Source of the DNA: CAZYXZ01 sp964651395
GTDB taxonomy: Bacteria > Actinomycetota > Actinomycetes > BP-191
Direction: 5' to 3'
NCBI GenBank assembly: GCA_964651395.1
Contig: CAZYXZ010000031.1
Location: 1-34,198, forward strand
Length of the DNA stretch: 34,198 nt
This document shows, in pieces, positions 32,505 to 34,198 of this stretch; position 1 is the stretch's first letter, and every line of letters starts with the position of its first letter. The notes below the pieces were generated by a model. That model had not been told where the DNA came from, searched no databases, and worked only from the letters and a program-made list of their open reading frames with translations. The position numbers and the translations under genes are program-made.

Positions 32505-33974
32505 ATGGCGACCACGGCGCGTGACGAACTGACGGTGTCGGCGACCGAACTGTCCCGCCGTGTCCGGCTCGGCGAGATCACGTCCCGCGCGCTCGTCGAC
32601 GCCCATATCGCGCAGATCGAACGGGTCAACCCGCTGCTCAACGCGGTCGTCGCCGAGCGGTACGCCGACGCGCGGTCCGAGGCGGACGCCGCCGACGCGC
32701 TCGTAGCCGCCACCGACGACCCGTCGACGCTGCCGCCGTTCCACGGCGTCCCCTGCACGGTGAAGGAGACCTTCCAGCTCGCCGGGATGCCGAACACCGC
32801 CGGACTGCTGGCCCGGCGCGACATGGTCGCGGAGACCGATGCCACCACCGTCGCCAGGCTGCGCGCGGCCGGCGCGATCCCGCTCGGGGTGAGCAACACC
32901 TCCGAGCTCGCGATGTGGATCGAGAGCAACAACCCGGTCTACGGCCGCTCCAACAACCCCTACGACCTGCGCTGCACCGTCGGCGGCAGCTCGGGCGGCG
33001 AGGGCGCGATCATCGGCGCCGGCGGGTCACCGTTCGGCGTCGGCTCCGACATCGGCGGCTCGATCCGGCTGCCGGCGTTCTTCAACGGCGTCTTCGGCCA
33101 CAAGTGCACCGGTGGGCTGGTGCCCAACACCGGGCAGTACCCGCTGCCGGAGAACGCCGCGCTGCGTTTCCAGTGCACGGGCCCGATCACCCGTCGCGCC
33201 GAGGACCTCATGCCCCTGCTCCGGCTGATGGCGGGGCCGGACGGGAAGGACGCCGGCACCTTCGCCATGCCGCTGGGCGACCCCGCGACGGTCGACATCG
33301 CCGCGCTGCGCGTCCTCAGCATCGAGGGCAACGGCATGAACAAGGTGAGCCCCGAGCTGCTGCGCGCGCAGCGGCAGGTCGTCGCGGCACTCGGCGACCG
33401 CGGCGCGACGCTGGTCCCGACGACGAGGCTGCCCGCGCTGCGCCGTTCCTTCGAGATCTGGGCCGCGCTGATGTCCGAGGCGCGCATGACGCCGTTCCGC
33501 GTGCTGCTCGGCGACGGCGTCGCCCCGCGCAACCGAGACCTGGTCCGCAACCTGGCCACGCGGTCCCCCCACACGGTCCCTGCCGCAAGCCTCGCGCTGC
33601 TGGAGCAGGCCGCGGAGCGGCTGCCCGGCCGGGTGCGGTCGATGGTCGAGCGCGGCCGCGCGCTGAGGCAGGAGCTGGTCGACCTGATCGGACCGGACGG
33701 CGTACTGCTGTTCCCGTCGTTCCCGGTGACCGCGCCGCGGCACGGGCGGGCGCTGGTGCTGCCGTTCCAGTGGAGCTACACGGGCATCCTCAACGTGCTC
33801 GAGGTGCCGGCGACCCAGGTGCCGCTCGGGCTCGACCGCGCGGGCAAGCCGCTCGGCGTCCAGGTGGTCGCGGTGCACGGCAACGACCACGTCACGATCG
33901 CCGTCGCGGAGGAGCTCGAGCGGGTCTTCGGCGGGTGGACGCCACCCCGCTGGGTGGGACTGTCCTCGCCGTGA
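32505..33974 (+). CDS. Amidase-signature hydrolase with FAAH-type catalytic spacing
   Basis: The 489-residue protein is an amidase-signature enzyme, cleaving an amide bond. The triad is Lys87 (PCTVKETFQ), Ser162 (GGSSGGEGA) and Ser186 (GSDIGGSIR). The gaps of 75 and 24 residues match those of FAAH (Lys142, Ser217, Ser241). It ends normally and has no signal peptide or obvious membrane helix. The substrate is unknown; GatA is unlikely because no gatB/gatC neighbours are present. It is transcribed divergently from the DUF5667 gene. ATG at 32505 is preferred over GTG at 32496 because of the TACTGT box. Confidence 0.9.
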   Translation: MATTARDELTVSATELSRRVRLGEITSRALVDAHIAQIERVNPLLNAVVAERYADARSEADAADALVAATDDPSTLPPFHGVPCTVKETFQLAGMPNTAGLLARRDMVAETDATTVARLRAAGAIPLGVSNTSELAMWIESNNPVYGRSNNPYDLRCTVGGSSGGEGAIIGAGGSPFGVGSDIGGSIRLPAFFNGVFGHKCTGGLVPNTGQYPLPENAALRFQCTGPITRRAEDLMPLLRLMAGPDGKDAGTFAMPLGDPATVDIAALRVLSIEGNGMNKVSPELLRAQRQVVAALGDRGATLVPTTRLPALRRSFEIWAALMSEARMTPFRVLLGDGVAPRNRDLVRNLATRSPHTVPAASLALLEQAAERLPGRVRSMVERGRALRQELVDLIGPDGVLLFPSFPVTAPRHGRALVLPFQWSYTGILNVLEVPATQVPLGLDRAGKPLGVQVVAVHGNDHVTIAVAEELERVFGGWTPPRWVGLSSP

Positions 33975-34012
33975 TGGTGTGTCACTCGACCTGACCGGGC
34001 AGACAGGCCGGC

Positions 34013-34198
34013 GTGGACGGAAAGTCAGCGCTGCAGCAGAGCCGCGACATGCTGCTGGGGCCGGAGGAGTTCGCCGCGACCCGGGCCCGGCACTTCACCG
34101 TCGCGTTCTGCTTGCAGTGGGGCCTCGACGACCTCGTCGACACGGCCAGCTCGGTGGTCACGGAGCTGGTCACGAACGCCGTCCTGCACACGCACGAC
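34013..34198 (+). CDS. RsbW-like anti-sigma/ATP-binding regulator (partial)
   Basis: The last 62 codons of the window are open from GTG at 34013 to the edge, with high G/C third positions. The encoded segment ends in TASSVVTELVTNAVLHTHD. The E-L-V-x-N-A-x-x-H pattern is the N-box of HATPase_c_2 serine kinases such as RsbW, which bind ATP and often a sigma factor or anti-anti-sigma protein. The in-frame TGA at 33992 limits the start; ATG at 34049 is another possible start. The protein is cut by the window edge. Confidence 0.7.
   Translation, partial: MDGKSALQQSRDMLLGPEEFAATRARHFTVAFCLQWGLDDLVDTASSVVTELVTNAVLHTHD

Noticed and set aside
32505..33974. GatA subunit of the tRNA amidotransferase
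   Set aside because: The amidase signature is present, but no gatB or gatC gene is nearby and the sequence lacks features I associate with GatA.

Overview
The window is dense, high-GC DNA (a sampled line at 20041-20100 is 43/60 G+C) from an actinobacterium. Short Shine-Dalgarno sites, many GTG starts, Tat signal peptides, a DUF4193 protein, a DUF3710 protein next to dut, and a KimA-type permease divergent from two TrkA genes all point to Actinomycetota. I cannot fix the genus.

Left block (1-13.7 kb): a GNAT acetyltransferase, dxs (DXP synthase), a large secreted protein, a small helical protein, a TRAM-type RNA methyltransferase, a KimA-like K+ permease, two TrkA/RCK proteins, an OB-fold protein, a DipZ-like redoxin, an alpha/beta hydrolase, DUF3710, dut and a PaaI-type thioesterase. 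From memory, order and strand follow the mycobacterial block Rv2689c-Rv2697c, with dxs further out. The DUF3159 gene usually found there is missing and a redoxin gene sits nearby.

Middle block (13.7-31 kb) looks like an accessory insertion between dut and DUF4193, which are close neighbours in mycobacteria. It holds an SDR, a small secreted protein and a DUF885 hydrolase. A five-gene run follows (zinc-ribbon protein, an unknown protein with an apparent CTG start, an unknown protein, a six-blade kelch lipoprotein, an HD-domain protein with a complete di-iron ligand set). Next are a lower-GC orphan gene beside a nested inverted-repeat element, two paralogous DUF1800-DUF1501 operons flanking a zinc-type dehydrogenase and a DinB/MDMPI protein, and an acyl-CoA ligase followed by a ferritin-like di-iron protein.

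Right block (31-34.2 kb): DUF4193, an anti-sigma-like DUF5667 membrane protein without a sigma-factor neighbour, an amidase with the FAAH-type Lys-Ser-Ser spacing, and the start of an RsbW-type ATPase cut by the window edge.

Two architecture signals recur. At least eight genes have a TANNNT -10 box 6-8 nt before the start codon, so their mRNAs are probably leaderless. Six convergent gene pairs overlap by exactly four bases at CTAG or CTAA. I see no tRNA, rRNA, CRISPR array, insertion sequence or recombinase gene, and no gene-free stretch over 300 bases.
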